DNA of 64,000 bases from Methylomonas paludis (GTDB lineage Bacteria > Pseudomonadota > Gammaproteobacteria > Methylococcales > Methylomonadaceae). A program made the position numbers and the translations under genes. This document shows, piece after piece, positions 36,443-45,266 of this stretch (the first letter of the stretch is position 1; every line of letters begins with the position of its first letter). Under the pieces are notes generated by a model. The model was not told where the DNA came from. It did no database searches and worked only from the letters and a program-made list of their open reading frames with translations. Location of the stretch: positions 2,790,001-2,854,000 of the forward strand of contig NZ_CP073754.1 of assembly GCF_018734325.1 (NCBI RefSeq), in the 5' to 3' direction.

Positions 36443-36470
36443 AAGGAATTCCTGTAAGAAAAAATGCGGA

Positions 36471-36495
36471 CAGGGTAAAAATCCATTTTACCCTG
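36471..36495 (-). terminator. Hairpin between PEP-CTERM genes B and C
   Basis: Perfect 10-bp stem CAGGGTAAAA / TTTTACCCTG with a 5-nt loop (TGGAT on the minus strand), followed on that strand by TCCGCATTTTTTC. It could terminate gene B or act as an intercistronic stabilising hairpin with partial read-through to gene C. The distance from stem to T-run is longer than ideal. Confidence 0.6.
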
Positions 36496-36511
36496 CTCCT
36501 ATGGCCTAAAA

Positions 36512-37567
36512 TTAAGCTTTAACTGCTTTTTTACGACCAAATACGCCCAAGCCGCCGATAGCTGACATGAACAGCCAGAATGCGCCTGGTACCGGCACCA
36601 CACTGGTGGAGATAGAGGTCACATCATAAGCAACTGCAGAACCGGCAGCACCGCCACTGGCACCGATAACCAGGGTGTAGTAGCCGGCAACACCATCATT
36701 AGTGCCGGTACCATTCAGGGCATCAGTCAGAGCCCATTCAGCAGCGGTGATTTTCAGATCGTAATGCAATACATCGCTGGTGGTGGTTTGGGTGGCTGTC
36801 CACAATTCGGCAAAACCATTGGCACCACCGGTTCCCAGACTGGAACCCTGTACACCGTTGGCGCTAGGATCAAATGCTGCAGTACGGCTGGCTGTTGTGG
36901 AAGTATCTGCGCCACGATACAAGGCAACGCTTAACAATGCATTGGGATCGTTAAGGTTGTTATAAGTGGTATCACGTTTTATAGTGATATCGATATTATA
37001 ATAGCCGTCCGGGGTCAATGAAGTCGACGGAGTAGTGCAGTTAAAAGTGGAGGTATTGGCACCGCAATCCGCATGAATCAAGCCGTAATCCAGACCACCA
37101 GAGGTACTGCCAACTTGCCAGGAGTTTCCGCCCACCGCCAGATATGGATGAGCATTGGGATCAGTAGTGGAACTGGTGGTAGCTGGTGCGTAAGGCGCCC
37201 AGGTATTGGCGGTATCGGTCAGCGCTGCTTTCCACAAACTGTTGGCATCCGTTGCTGTTGCACCGGTAAACTGGTGGCGAGTGGTGGTCGCAGCCAGGGT
37301 AGTATCATGATGACCGGAATACCAGTTGAACGGCAAAGCACCGACATAATCAGCCGGCAGACCACCAGTACCTGGAATCCAGTGGTTAGCCGCAGCGGTA
37401 CCGCCACCCTGGCTGTAACCACCGAAGTTGGAAATACCGTCAGTATTGTTGACACTGGCGCCAATCCCTAGACCAGCACCAGTAATGTTATAAGTTTGAT
37501 GGGCAGATACCTGACCCGCTGCCAGTAGCCCGGCTACCGCGGCTGAGAGTGCTATTTTTTTCATCAT
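36512..37567 (-). CDS. PEP-CTERM surface protein B with mature N-terminal His
   Basis: About 351 residues from the ATG at 37567, chosen because GGAA lies in good position before it; an ATG 4 codons upstream has no ribosome-binding site. Signal MKKIALSAAVAGLLAAGQVSA is cut before HQTYNITGAGLG. The body is rich in Thr, Asn, Gly and Ala. The C-terminal signal is VPVPGAFWLFMSAIGGLGVF followed by GRKKAVKA. It is unlike its two neighbours in sequence but shares the histidine at the mature N-terminus. A 69-base gap with a hairpin separates it from gene C. Function unknown. Confidence 0.78.
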   Translation of the reverse strand: MMKKIALSAAVAGLLAAGQVSAHQTYNITGAGLGIGASVNNTDGISNFGGYSQGGGTAAANHWIPGTGGLPADYVGALPFNWYSGHHDTTLAATTTRHQFTGATATDANSLWKAALTDTANTWAPYAPATTSSTTDPNAHPYLAVGGNSWQVGSTSGGLDYGLIHADCGANTSTFNCTTPSTSLTPDGYYNIDITIKRDTTYNNLNDPNALLSVALYRGADTSTTASRTAAFDPSANGVQGSSLGTGGANGFAELWTATQTTTSDVLHYDLKITAAEWALTDALNGTGTNDGVAGYYTLVIGASGGAAGSAVAYDVTSISTSVVPVPGAFWLFMSAIGGLGVFGRKKAVKA

Positions 37568-37821
37568 TTTAGTTTCCATTGTTTGTTAATTATTTTGATA
37601 AAGCGTGACAGCTGATATACCCCCAAATTTCTTCCCTGAACCCGCTAAATAATCGGTCGAGTTAACCTGTAATCTGTCTATCCATGCAGATTGCCCCTGG
37701 TTTGCCTGGTTAATCATTAACCCCGACTGATTTTTGCGGTTACCGGACAGATTTATTCTGACCGGGTTAAGCTTTTGCCATGCAGACCGCAGCATGGGCC
37801 TGAACATGAATTTAAAGAGTT

Positions 37822-37853
37822 GAAGCGTCCCTGCTTCCAGCCATCCCTGGCTG
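37822..37853 (-). promoter_or_regulatory. Tandem hairpins with AGGGA loops (CsrA/RsmA-type site)
   Basis: On the minus strand CAGCCAGGGATGGCTG is directly followed by GAAGCAGGGACGCTTC; both fold into 5-bp stems presenting AGGGA in the loop, the preferred CsrA display. They lie in the 331-base gap downstream of PEP-CTERM gene A and about 255 bases upstream of gene B. The rest of that gap (37568-37898) shows no gene. Confidence 0.45.
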
Positions 37854-37898
37854 TTGTGATCAAGCTTGGCGGCAAACCGATCGACTTAAAAATCCTGA

Positions 37899-39038
37899 TT
37901 ACTGGCCCTGACGGCGTCGCATGCCTAACAAACCAACTATAGCGCTACCAAACAACCAGACGCTACCAGGCACGGGCACAGCGGCAGCTGCTGGTACTGA
38001 GTTGTAAGTCAATACCCCATGCAGATTGGACAGGTTATAGGTTCCGGCATTACCAAAAGCGGAACCCAAAGCACCTGCAGCAGCGATGGTGTAATTGCCG
38101 GCAGCCAACTGAATGGTTAAAGTTTCCAGGGTATCGGTCGCAGTGGTAGAAGTGCCGGTACCATTGGTATTAGCCAAAGCACTATGTTCCGAGGTGATGA
38201 ACTGTAAATTACTCCAGTTACCCGCTGCATTACCGTCACCCCAATTGCCCAAGGCATTGAACTGGCCTAAATATGCGCTGGTATTGGTCAGGGTGTTACG
38301 ATAGTCGGAAGCAATACCCTGAGCATCAGCTATACCAGGGTTATTTGGCGCAGAACCGTCCAACGGATCCTGGATTTTATGCGACAAACCCGAAGTTGGA
38401 TTCAATGGATCGGTGGCGGCATCATGCGCCTGATAACTGGCAAGGCCTTTGTAAAGACTAAAGCCGTTGTCGATATAATCGCCTGCACCGTCATCCACGT
38501 TCCAGGTAATGGTCACCGTAGAGTCCTGAGTGACTCGAAAATTGAAGAAATCGACTTTATGGGTATCTTCCAGCAAACCAGTACCAGTACCTGAGGTATG
38601 AGAAGCAGTACCCCAGGTACCACCACCCCAGCCCCAATCGGTTACATCATTCACGCTTACGGTGTTTGAGTTATAGAACTGATTGCCTGTATAGGTTTGG
38701 CTAGTGGTATTGGCCGCCGCATTGCTGAAAGTGCCTACGCCGGTGTAAACTTGGTTACCGGCGTTCCAGAGTGCCGTGTTGTTTAGGGCCCGGTCTGAAG
38801 TTGTATTTAAACCCGACAAACCACTGACAGTTGGATTAGCACCATATTGACTGGTGGATGCCGTTTTACCGGCAGCGGTCAAATCGCTGATTTGCGCGCC
38901 CTGGTTTAAGTCATAATATTCGACATGCGCAGCAGCCTGCTGGCTATAGCCCAGCATCAGCAGCGTGCTTATCGTGGCGGTTTTCAGCATTCCGATTTTA
39001 GGATTGCCAAAAAGCGCCGGCTGTTGTTTATGTAACAT
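37899..39038 (-). CDS. PEP-CTERM surface protein A with mature N-terminal His
   Basis: About 379 residues from the ATG at 39038, chosen because GGAG stands 6 bases before it; an ATG 4 codons upstream overlaps that site. A long N-terminal region ends in a signal helix ATISTLLMLGYSQQAAA, giving a mature start HVEYYDLNQGAQ. The body repeats Asn/Thr/Gly-rich motifs and has GWGGGTWGT, DPLNPTSGLSHK and YLGQFNALGNW in common with protein C. The C-terminus is VPVPGSVWLFGSAIVGLLG then MRRRQGQ, an exosortase signal. First gene of the block. Paralogy with C is clear; function is not known. Confidence 0.8.
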   Translation of the reverse strand: MLHKQQPALFGNPKIGMLKTATISTLLMLGYSQQAAAHVEYYDLNQGAQISDLTAAGKTASTSQYGANPTVSGLSGLNTTSDRALNNTALWNAGNQVYTGVGTFSNAAANTTSQTYTGNQFYNSNTVSVNDVTDWGWGGGTWGTASHTSGTGTGLLEDTHKVDFFNFRVTQDSTVTITWNVDDGAGDYIDNGFSLYKGLASYQAHDAATDPLNPTSGLSHKIQDPLDGSAPNNPGIADAQGIASDYRNTLTNTSAYLGQFNALGNWGDGNAAGNWSNLQFITSEHSALANTNGTGTSTTATDTLETLTIQLAAGNYTIAAAGALGSAFGNAGTYNLSNLHGVLTYNSVPAAAAVPVPGSVWLFGSAIVGLLGMRRRQGQ

Positions 39039-39632
39039 ACCGTTCTCCATTTATTTGAATTTGATCACTAAGTGTTTGCCTGACTACTCTAATCACAACT
39101 ACTTCTGCTAGAGTTGATCTTTGCAGCAAACCATGTTGCGATACTAAGCCAAGACTTATTAAGCAGCAGCCGTGCCAAATTATTTATATTATTTTAAGTC
39201 AATATGTTAACGAATAATTTGCTTAAAAACCTACCAAATATAAGGCTTTTTTTAAACTAAACTGTGTTATTTGACATATTTTGAATACGGCATATCACTG
39301 GTTTTTGTTGCGACTCATCTGAGCTGAGTTTTTGGGTTTTAGGGGCAAGCAAGGCTAGCGGTTGACCAACATTACTTTATGACGGCAGCACCAGAGGATG
39401 TGCCGACTCTGAAGGCGCCGTATCCATCAAAATAAGATCGATTGACTACCAGGCACTGCAGAGTGAGTGCTATCGCATTCAGGCCGGGTCGTTACCGGAG
39501 CATGCTGAGGACTAAAGCGGCTTTAGATTTGGCCGTTCTATCAAACCAACTCACGCAGGCTCTTTGCTAAATGGTGAAAGTAGTGTTTTTATAGCCATGC
39601 TTTATAATAAGCCGGTGTGTTTTAATTTGAAC
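39039..39632. other. Intergenic region upstream of rplU
   Basis: About 600 bases without a supported gene between divergent transcripts. It is AT-rich near 39180-39300 and holds a degenerate copy of the MITE-like element at 39360-39450. Confidence 0.5.
39360..39450. repeat. Degenerate copy of the MITE-like element
   Basis: Begins GGTTGACCAA and ends with a match to TCAAAATAAGAT..GACTACC; the inner AGAGGATGTGCCGA at 39393-39406 matches the element at 8595-8728 in inverted orientation. It is about 40 bp shorter, with an internal deletion. Confidence 0.6.
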
Positions 39633-39661
39633 TTGACCGACTTTAAACCAGGCAGTATAAT
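39633..39661 (+). promoter_or_regulatory. Sigma-70 promoter of rplU-rpmA
   Basis: TTGACC (39633-39638), exact 17-bp spacer, TATAAT (39656-39661). Predicted start near 39668, 39 bases before the rplU start codon. Confidence 0.8.
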
Positions 39662-39706
39662 CGACTGTTCACTATTAACAGATTATGCTTAATGGAGCTG
39701 ACGCTG

Positions 39707-40018
39707 ATGTATGCGGTAATTCAAACGGGTGGTAAACAATATAAGGTCGCAGAAGGTACTACCTTAAAAATCGAAAAACTCGAATTAGGCGCCGGCGACA
39801 GCGTTGAGTTCAATCATGTGCTGCTGGTGCAGTCCGGTGACGATGTCAAAATCGGCCAGCCTTTTCTGGAAGGCGGCAAAGTCACGGCTACTGTGGTTTC
39901 CCAGGGCAGACACAAAAAAGTTAATATCATAAAATTTAGAAGACGTAAGCACCATATGAAGCGTGCTGGTCATCGTCAATACTATACAGAAGTCCAGATC
40001 ACTGGCATTTCTGCTTAA
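39707..40018 (+). CDS. rplU: 50S ribosomal protein L21
   Basis: 103 residues from the ATG at 39707 ([14 protein letters not shown]), which is the invariant start of L21; the longer frame from 39692 adds MELTL and is rejected. GGAG precedes it. Binds 23S rRNA in the large subunit. Signatures: [20 protein letters not shown] and [22 protein letters not shown] near the C-terminus. First gene of the standard rplU-rpmA pair, under a strong promoter. Confidence 0.98.
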   Translation: MYAVIQTGGKQYKVAEGTTLKIEKLELGAGDSVEFNHVLLVQSGDDVKIGQPFLEGGKVTATVVSQGRHKKVNIIKFRRRKHHMKRAGHRQYYTEVQITGISA

Positions 40019-40035
40019 TTTAACGAGGTTGGAAA

Positions 40036-40293
40036 ATGGCTCATAAGAAGGCAGGCGGCAGCACCCGTAACGGCCGCGACTCTAATGCCCAACGCCTGGG
40101 CGTCAAACGCTTTGGCGGTCAAGTGGTTAAAGCAGGCAATATTCTGGTTCGCCAACGCGGCACAGTATTTCATGCCGGCGACAATGTTGGCATCGGCAAA
40201 GATCACACTTTGTTTGCCACCAGTGACGGCAAAGTGGTTTTTGAAATCAAAGGCCCGAAAAACCGTAAATTCGTCAGCATTGCCGCTGCGTAA
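40036..40293 (+). CDS. rpmA: 50S ribosomal protein L27
   Basis: 85 residues, starting [20 protein letters not shown] with the flexible N-terminal arm that reaches the peptidyl-transferase centre, then [20 protein letters not shown], the family signature. Follows rplU by 17 bases with GAGG as ribosome-binding site. No N-terminal cleavage extension of the Firmicutes type. Ends at a terminator, so obgE downstream is on its own transcript. Confidence 0.98.
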   Translation: MAHKKAGGSTRNGRDSNAQRLGVKRFGGQVVKAGNILVRQRGTVFHAGDNVGIGKDHTLFATSDGKVVFEIKGPKNRKFVSIAAA

Positions 40294-40326
40294 TTTTGGC
40301 TTGCGCCGGTGAGCGCATCCACCTGA

Positions 40327-40356
40327 AAAAGCCTCGTTTTTTAGCGGGGCTTTTTT
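40327..40356 (+). terminator. Rho-independent terminator of rplU-rpmA
   Basis: Stem AAGCCTCG / CGGGGCTT with one G-U pair, 8-nt loop, then TTTTTT. About 35 bases after the rpmA stop. Confidence 0.9.
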
Positions 40357-40534
40357 GTTTATAGGCCTTGCGGCCTATTGTGTTTGGCTTTATACGCATT
40401 AATAGTGATTTGACAAAAGCAGCTCAGCTGTTACAAGCCCTGCCCTTTATTAAAAAATTGGATCTCAGAAGTCAGACAACTATTAACGCATACATAGCTT
40501 TGTATTTTGCTGTGCAATTTAAGTAGATATCTAA

Positions 40535-42698
<2,164 letters not shown>

Positions 42699-42757
42699 AT
42701 TAGCTTCGACCTTGCCGCACTGTAATGCAGCAATACCGTTCAGGGTGATTGCAGTCA

Positions 42758-42805
42758 AGCAATAACTGTTGATATACAAACATACAACCAGCAATAACTG
42801 CTGAT
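42758..42805 (+). promoter_or_regulatory. Two 16-bp direct repeats, possible sigma-54 enhancer sites
   Basis: AGCAATAACTGTTGAT (42758-42773) and AGCAATAACTGCTGAT (42790-42805) differ at one base and are spaced 32 bp start to start, three DNA turns. They lie about 90-135 bases upstream of the predicted start of the sigma-54 promoter at 42866, where enhancer-binding activators usually bind. Confidence 0.55.
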
Positions 42806-42865
42806 TTAACAACACCCGCATAACAGATACCGGCTGCAAATGCCGTAACTACTGCATTTTTATCG

Positions 42866-42881
42866 TGGCACGATTAATGCT
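42866..42881 (+). promoter_or_regulatory. Sigma-54 (-24/-12) promoter
   Basis: TGGCACGATTAATGCT keeps the invariant GG (42867-42868) and GC (42879-42880) with correct spacing and matches the consensus TGGCACG-N4-TTGCW at all but one defined base. Predicted transcription start near 42892. Confidence 0.75.
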
Positions 42882-42903
42882 TTTAACTTATCGAGCCGAT
42901 ATA

Positions 42904-42981
42904 ATGGCTGCGATGTGCGACTTCGCTTTATCTTTGTCCATGCTGACCGGATCACCGGAAGCCAGTGCGTCTTTACCATGA
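42904..42981 (+). CDS. Possible 25-residue peptide within the candidate small RNA
   Basis: ATG at 42904 opens MAAMCDFALSLSMLTGSPEA and five more residues before TGA in the terminator loop. The upstream sequence GAGCCGATATA is a weak ribosome-binding site. It could make the RNA dual-function, but chance is a sufficient explanation. Confidence 0.15.
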   Translation: MAAMCDFALSLSMLTGSPEASASLP

Positions 42982-42998
42982 CCACTGGCTTTTTTTTT
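42961..42998 (+). terminator. Strong Rho-independent terminator of the small transcript
   Basis: Stem GCCAGTG (42961-42967) / CACTGGC (42983-42989), extended by flanking AA/TT, followed by nine or ten T residues. Confidence 0.92.
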
Positions 42999-43346
42999 GC
43001 TTTGCAGACATGAGCGCAGGAAGATCAGGATACCGACTTAGATATTCAGCACAGGCATACACAGCACACCTGCTAGCAGGGTGTCTTTTGTAAAGATGCT
43101 GCACCTGCATGAATTAAGGCTAACCAGTATTTACACATCTTAAAGCATCGAAAAACTGCGCATTACTATTGCTCTGCAGATTCTATGCTTTGGTTCTTAA
43201 TAAAGTATTCTGTCACTACGTGACATAAACTTATTTCCAGGATTTAGAGTACATCATTATAAAAATGGACAAGTACGCTGCTCTCCAGCCATACTTTTTT
43301 GATATTTTTCAGACAGCATTTAGCTGACTAACACAGGGGTCTAAGC
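42999..43346. other. Intergenic region upstream of the sigma-54 activator gene
   Basis: No gene seen. It contains a perfect dyad TGTCAC-TAC-GTGACA at 43211-43225, a possible operator, and a small hairpin ACACCTGC/AGGGTGT near 43064-43083. The activator start is preceded by AGGGG. Confidence 0.4.
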
Positions 43347-44420
43347 ATGACATTACTGGCTTTTGATGAGTCGCAATCACGCTCTCTCTCGCACTCAGTC
43401 CGAGCAACGGCGCTGGTGTTTGAAGATCCGGTTTCAAAACGCTTACTGGAACAGATTGAACGTATTGCGCCTAGTGACGCTACGGTTTTGATTATAGGCG
43501 AGACCGGTACCGGCAAGGAGCTGGTAGCCCGGCATATTCATGCATTGAGCAAACGCAGCCAGGGCACTTTTGGCGCATTAAACTGTGCGGCGCTGAGCGA
43601 AAACCTGATCGAAAGCGAATTATTTGGTCACGAAAAAGGCGCTTTTACCGGTGCAGTGGCCACTAAAACCGGTTGGTTTGAAACGGCGAATAAGGGCAGC
43701 CTGTTTTTGGATGAAGTCGGTGACTTGCCGCTGGGCTTACAAGCCAAATTATTACGGGTGCTGCAAGAGCGTGAAGTGGTCAAGGTGGGCTCTCGGCAAC
43801 CGGTACCGGTGGATGTGCGAATTATTGCCGCCACCAATGTTAATCTGGAAGAGGCTGTTGCTGCCTCGCATTTTCGCGCCGATTTGTATTATCGTTTTAA
43901 TGTGGCCGCCATCCAATTATCGCCGTTACGGGAACGACCGGGCGATATTTTACCTTTGACCCGGCATTTCTTGAAAACCTATGGCGACCGCCTGGGATAT
44001 GGTGAAGTGAAATTGTCTCCAGCGACCGAACTTACTTTGCTGAACTATGACTGGCCGGGCAATATTCGGGAACTGGAGAATGCCATTCACCGGGCTTTGT
44101 TAGTATGCCCAGGCAATCGCTTGCGTCCGGAAGATTTTAAATTATCCGGGGTAAGGATTTCTGAAAGCGGACCGGTGGTCTCAACCAGTTCTTTGGAAAG
44201 CGCTTTGCAAAGACTGTGTGAACAGGCTCCGCCAAAATTATTTGAAATTATTGAAGAGACTGTAATACGCACAGCTTTTGAGTTTTGCGAAGAGAATCAG
44301 GTGCAAACAGCAAAATTGCTGGATATTAGCCGTAATGTGTTACGGCATAAGCTGGGAATGTATGGCATGCTACCCAATGGACATAAAAAACTCAGTGATG
44401 ACACTGAGTTACTGGCCTAA
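43347..44420 (+). CDS. Sigma-54-dependent transcriptional activator without receiver domain
   Basis: 357 residues. The AAA+ domain starts almost at once: Walker [16 protein letters not shown] near residue 52, GAFTGA (contact with sigma-54) near residue 95, Walker [12 protein letters not shown], and the sensor region [22 protein letters not shown] Fis-type helix-turn-helix ends the protein ([24 protein letters not shown]). Only about 25 residues precede the ATPase, so there is no REC, GAF or PAS input domain; activity must be set by partner proteins or by expression, as for PspF-like activators. It sits next to a sigma-54 promoter and a PEP-CTERM gene. The target is inferred only from position. 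Confidence 0.92.
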   Translation: MTLLAFDESQSRSLSHSVRATALVFEDPVSKRLLEQIERIAPSDATVLIIGETGTGKELVARHIHALSKRSQGTFGALNCAALSENLIESELFGHEKGAFTGAVATKTGWFETANKGSLFLDEVGDLPLGLQAKLLRVLQEREVVKVGSRQPVPVDVRIIAATNVNLEEAVAASHFRADLYYRFNVAAIQLSPLRERPGDILPLTRHFLKTYGDRLGYGEVKLSPATELTLLNYDWPGNIRELENAIHRALLVCPGNRLRPEDFKLSGVRISESGPVVSTSSLESALQRLCEQAPPKLFEIIEETVIRTAFEFCEENQVQTAKLLDISRNVLRHKLGMYGMLPNGHKKLSDDTELLA

Positions 44421-44470
44421 TTGGGGCATTTACCCTAAGATTGGCCCAATTTGGGGCATTTGCGCAGCTT

Positions 44471-44493
44471 TAACCGCCAAATTTTGGCGGTTA
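44471..44493. terminator. Perfect palindrome between convergent genes
   Basis: TAACCGCCAAA / TTTGGCGGTTA, 11-bp stem around a single T, between the convergent activator and PEP-CTERM genes. It lacks a clean U-tract on either strand, so termination is plausible but not certain. Confidence 0.5.
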
Positions 44494-44537
44494 GCTCAAT
44501 AATTTTTAACTAAATTAGTCTGATTTAATAGTCTGAT

Positions 44538-44867
44538 TTAATCAATGGTTTTAGCTTTTTTGAAGCGCAGGAAACCCAATAACCCAGTCAAACCAACCCA
44601 CGCAGCAACCGGTAAATTGGGGGCAAGCTGAGAGCTTAATTGCTCAGCCTGACGCAGAACTTCAGGACTTAGCTGCTTAAAAGTCGTCAAATCCGGTGCA
44701 TGCAACACAGATGCCAGCTGCAAAGGGGAATTGATAGCCGCACTGACTGAAATTTCATGCCGATTGCCGGTTTGATCCAGGCTAACCGTTGCGCTTGCCA
44801 TACTAGCGATGGCAAACAAAAACGCCACGCCTATTGCTTGCTTCAGTAAAACTTGCATTGCTTTCAT
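44538..44867 (-). CDS. Short PEP-CTERM-like exported protein
   Basis: About 109 residues from the ATG at 44867, with GGAG 6 bases upstream; an ATG 4 codons before overlaps that site. Signal peptide MKAMQVLLKQAIGVAFLFAIASMASA. The mature part is only about 80 residues. The C-terminal NLPVAAWVGLTGLLGFLRFKKAK has a hydrophobic helix and basic end like PEP-CTERM signals, but the proline motif is degenerate. Convergent with the sigma-54 activator gene. A small matrix or surface protein is likely. Confidence 0.6.
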   Translation of the reverse strand: MKAMQVLLKQAIGVAFLFAIASMASATVSLDQTGNRHEISVSAAINSPLQLASVLHAPDLTTFKQLSPEVLRQAEQLSSQLAPNLPVAAWVGLTGLLGFLRFKKAKTID

Positions 44868-45221
44868 AATATTCTCCATGCCTTAATTAAACAATCGTCA
44901 AGCCGGAAGCAATTTTTAAGATTAACCGCCCCAACTTCTATCTTTTATAAAGCACTTTATATGCCAACTTTATTTTACTGAGCTATCAGGGCTTACAAGA
45001 GGCTTAGCAAACAAATTATGTTGTTATTTCAACATGTTTCAGCCAGTTATTGCTGTAATCTAGACAGTTATTAAATTTACTGCTTGATAAATCTGACTAG
45101 TTTATTGTTAAAAACCGGTGCACGATGACAAACTGTGGTGCAAATGCCATTTTTGACAAGTCATTTTTGTCAAAATGGCAGTTCGGGTAGGATAGGTAAG
45201 GACTGTTTTGCCAGACGGCTG
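44868..45221. other. Intergenic region between PEP-CTERM-like gene and encapsulin operon end
   Basis: No gene seen. An imperfect hairpin TGCCATTTTTGACAA / TTTGTCAAAATGGCA at 45145-45180 resembles the TTTTGACA end of the MITE-like element and may be a remnant. Confidence 0.45.
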
Positions 45222-45256
45222 GAGAAAAAGCCTTTCCCGGCTAGCCGGGAAAGGCT
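45222..45256 (-). terminator. Strong terminator of the encapsulin operon
   Basis: On the minus strand a 13-bp perfect stem AGCCTTTCCCGGC / GCCGGGAAAGGCT with a 2-nt spacer is followed by TTTTTCTCC. It begins 10 bases after the cysteine desulfurase stop. Confidence 0.93.
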
Positions 45257-45266
45257 GGAGCGGTGA

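Larger units (their letters stand above)
42893..42998 (+). ncRNA. Candidate sigma-54-dependent small RNA, about 105 nt
   Basis: The interval between the sigma-54 promoter and a strong terminator is about 105 bases, typical of a small regulatory RNA. It contains a CCGG-ATCA-CCGG hairpin (42948-42959) just before the terminator. A 25-codon frame (42904-42981) lies inside but has no good ribosome-binding site. The transcript is a prediction; no homology to a known RNA family was recognised. Confidence 0.5.

Noticed and set aside
37586-37807. 73-codon frame between PEP-CTERM genes A and B
   Set aside because: No family, no ribosome-binding site, unlike its neighbours in composition; lies in the putative leader.
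44389-44410. Hairpin AACTCAGTG-ATGA-CACTGAGTT at the end of the sigma-54 activator gene
   Set aside because: Lies inside the coding end and lacks a T-run; kept only as a note, not as a terminator.
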